Assembly (NCBI GenBank): GCA_036723975.1
Contig: DAIMGJ010000028.1
Span: 1-14,078, forward strand
Length of the DNA: 14,078 nucleotides
DNA from: JAILEN01 sp036723975
GTDB taxonomy: Bacteria; Bacillota; Clostridia; Lachnospirales; Lachnospiraceae
Direction: 5' to 3'
The notes under the pieces were generated by a model. That model did no database searches and had not been told where the DNA came from. It saw nothing but the letters and a program-made list of their open reading frames with translations. Below are positions 13,785 through 14,078 of this stretch, piece after piece. The number at the start of each line of letters is the position of its first letter. The first letter of the stretch is position 1. Made by a program: the position numbers and the translations under genes.

Positions 13785-13974
13785 AAAAAATAACCCAAAA
13801 TGCTACGCCTGCGATTTTGACTCCTAGCTATAGCTAGGTGGGTTACCGCAATTCATCTTTTGCCGTCCCCTGGCGCCTTACGGCGGGGGCATGACAGCCA
13901 ATGAACAATAATAGGATTCCCGTTTAAAGTAGATGTAGGTTCAAAAACGACAGGTTAGTGTAGCACCTTGAGCC
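13785..13974 (-). ncRNA. ssrS: Probable 6S RNA
   Basis: 6S RNA mimics an open promoter, binds housekeeping RNA polymerase and tunes transcription with growth phase. The 5' 15 nt (13960-13974) pair without interruption, G-U pairs included, with 15 nt at the 3' end (13792-13806), directly before A and six Us. Predicted length is about 187 nt, normal for 6S. Further inward, CCUG-U-CG/CG-CAGG and UUUUGA/UCAAAA extend the closing rod. A large asymmetric central bubble follows (AAACGGGAAUCC on the 5' side, GCGGUAACCC on the 3' side). Then comes a long terminal hairpin: GUUCAUU/GAUGAAU, GCUGUC/GACGGC, CCC/GGG and a GCC-GUAA-GGC tip. The start predicted from the -10 box coincides with the first stem base. 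No open reading frame fits. A covariance search is needed to settle the family; another rod-like RNA is the alternative. Confidence 0.8.
13823..13838 (-). repeat. Perfect 16-bp palindrome in the 6S central bubble
   Basis: CCTAGCTATAGCTAGG is its own reverse complement. It lies in the 3' side of the predicted 6S central bubble, where it can form a small local hairpin. Its UAGG half can alternatively pair with CCUA on the 5' strand (near 13937), extending the closing rod. Small hairpins on this side of the bubble are known in other Firmicutes 6S RNAs. Confidence 0.7.
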
Positions 13975-13980
13975 ACCCAT

Positions 13981-13989
13981 ATTATAACA
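13981..13989 (-). promoter_or_regulatory. Extended -10 promoter of the 6S RNA
   Basis: TG-T-TATAAT reads 5' to 3' from 13989 to 13981, a consensus -10 with the TG extension. The predicted start is the G at 13974. No good -35 lies at 16-18 nt; TTGACT (14009-14014) is 22 nt away, too far. The remaining upstream DNA (13990-14078) is A/T-rich with no gene that I can see. Confidence 0.75.
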
Positions 13990-14078
13990 CGAAATGTCGG
14001 GTAATCACAGTCAAATCATAAATAATTGTTATTCTATGAAATCACTATATACCCATATATTCTATAACATTTTCAAAT

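Noticed and set aside
14009..14014. TTGACT as the -35 box of the 6S promoter
   Set aside because: The spacer to TATAAT would be 22 nt, too long for sigma-A. The TG extension of the -10 explains the promoter without it.
13740..14078. Riboswitch (cobalamin-like, because of GGGAAUCC) or attenuator upstream of the T-box
   Set aside because: The cobalamin core is missing. The end-to-end 15-bp pairing, terminal hairpin and own U-run fit a free-standing 6S-type RNA better.
1..14078. CRISPR array, insertion sequence, prophage or defence island
   Set aside because: There are no regularly spaced repeats, transposase, integrase, phage or nuclease genes. All long reading frames are accounted for by the genes listed.

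Overview
The window looks like the chromosome of a Gram-positive, low-to-mid GC Clostridia, most likely a Lachnospiraceae member. The reasons are a T-box-controlled pheST operon, a class II galT, a Firmicutes-type Lgt, two YhgE/Pip proteins, strong AAGGAGG ribosome sites and sigma-A-like promoters. Every supported gene lies on the minus strand, so transcription runs from high to low coordinates. There is no sign of phage, transposon, CRISPR array or tRNA/rRNA genes.

In transcription order, the right end (14078 to about 13785) holds no protein gene. It encodes a rod-folding RNA of about 187 nt with its own extended -10 promoter, a 15-bp closing stem, a large central bubble, a long terminal hairpin and a U-run. 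I call it 6S RNA (ssrS), the RNA polymerase-binding regulator. Its U-run abuts the promoter of the next unit, a phenylalanine T-box leader (UUC specifier, canonical T-box sequence, 12-bp terminator) controlling pheS and pheT. These encode both subunits of phenylalanyl-tRNA synthetase. Two further hairpins lie between the T-box terminator and the pheS ribosome site. queA (queuosine tRNA modification) follows pheT without a convincing terminator.

The middle (8804 to 3888) is the least ordinary part. It is a tightly coupled three-gene cluster: two divergent paralogous YhgE/Pip membrane proteins of about 720 residues, flanking a 150-residue protein with two membrane segments and a charged coiled-coil tail. 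Start and stop codons overlap or nearly touch. Upstream lie a 9-bp perfect inverted repeat over a candidate -10 box and a leader hairpin just before the ribosome site. No ATPase or regulator is present in the window.

The left part holds lgt (lipoprotein diacylglyceryl transferase) overlapping galT (Leloir pathway) by 11 nt, apparently read from a promoter at the end of the second YhgE gene. A very long terminator hairpin follows galT. Then comes a strongly promoted gene for a tryptophan-rich polytopic membrane protein, probably of the DUF5692 family, ending in a clean terminator.

Most of the window is housekeeping. The best candidates for something under-described are the YhgE-coiled coil-YhgE cluster and the tryptophan-rich membrane protein. 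All assignments come from reading the sequence by eye; no homology or covariance search was run.
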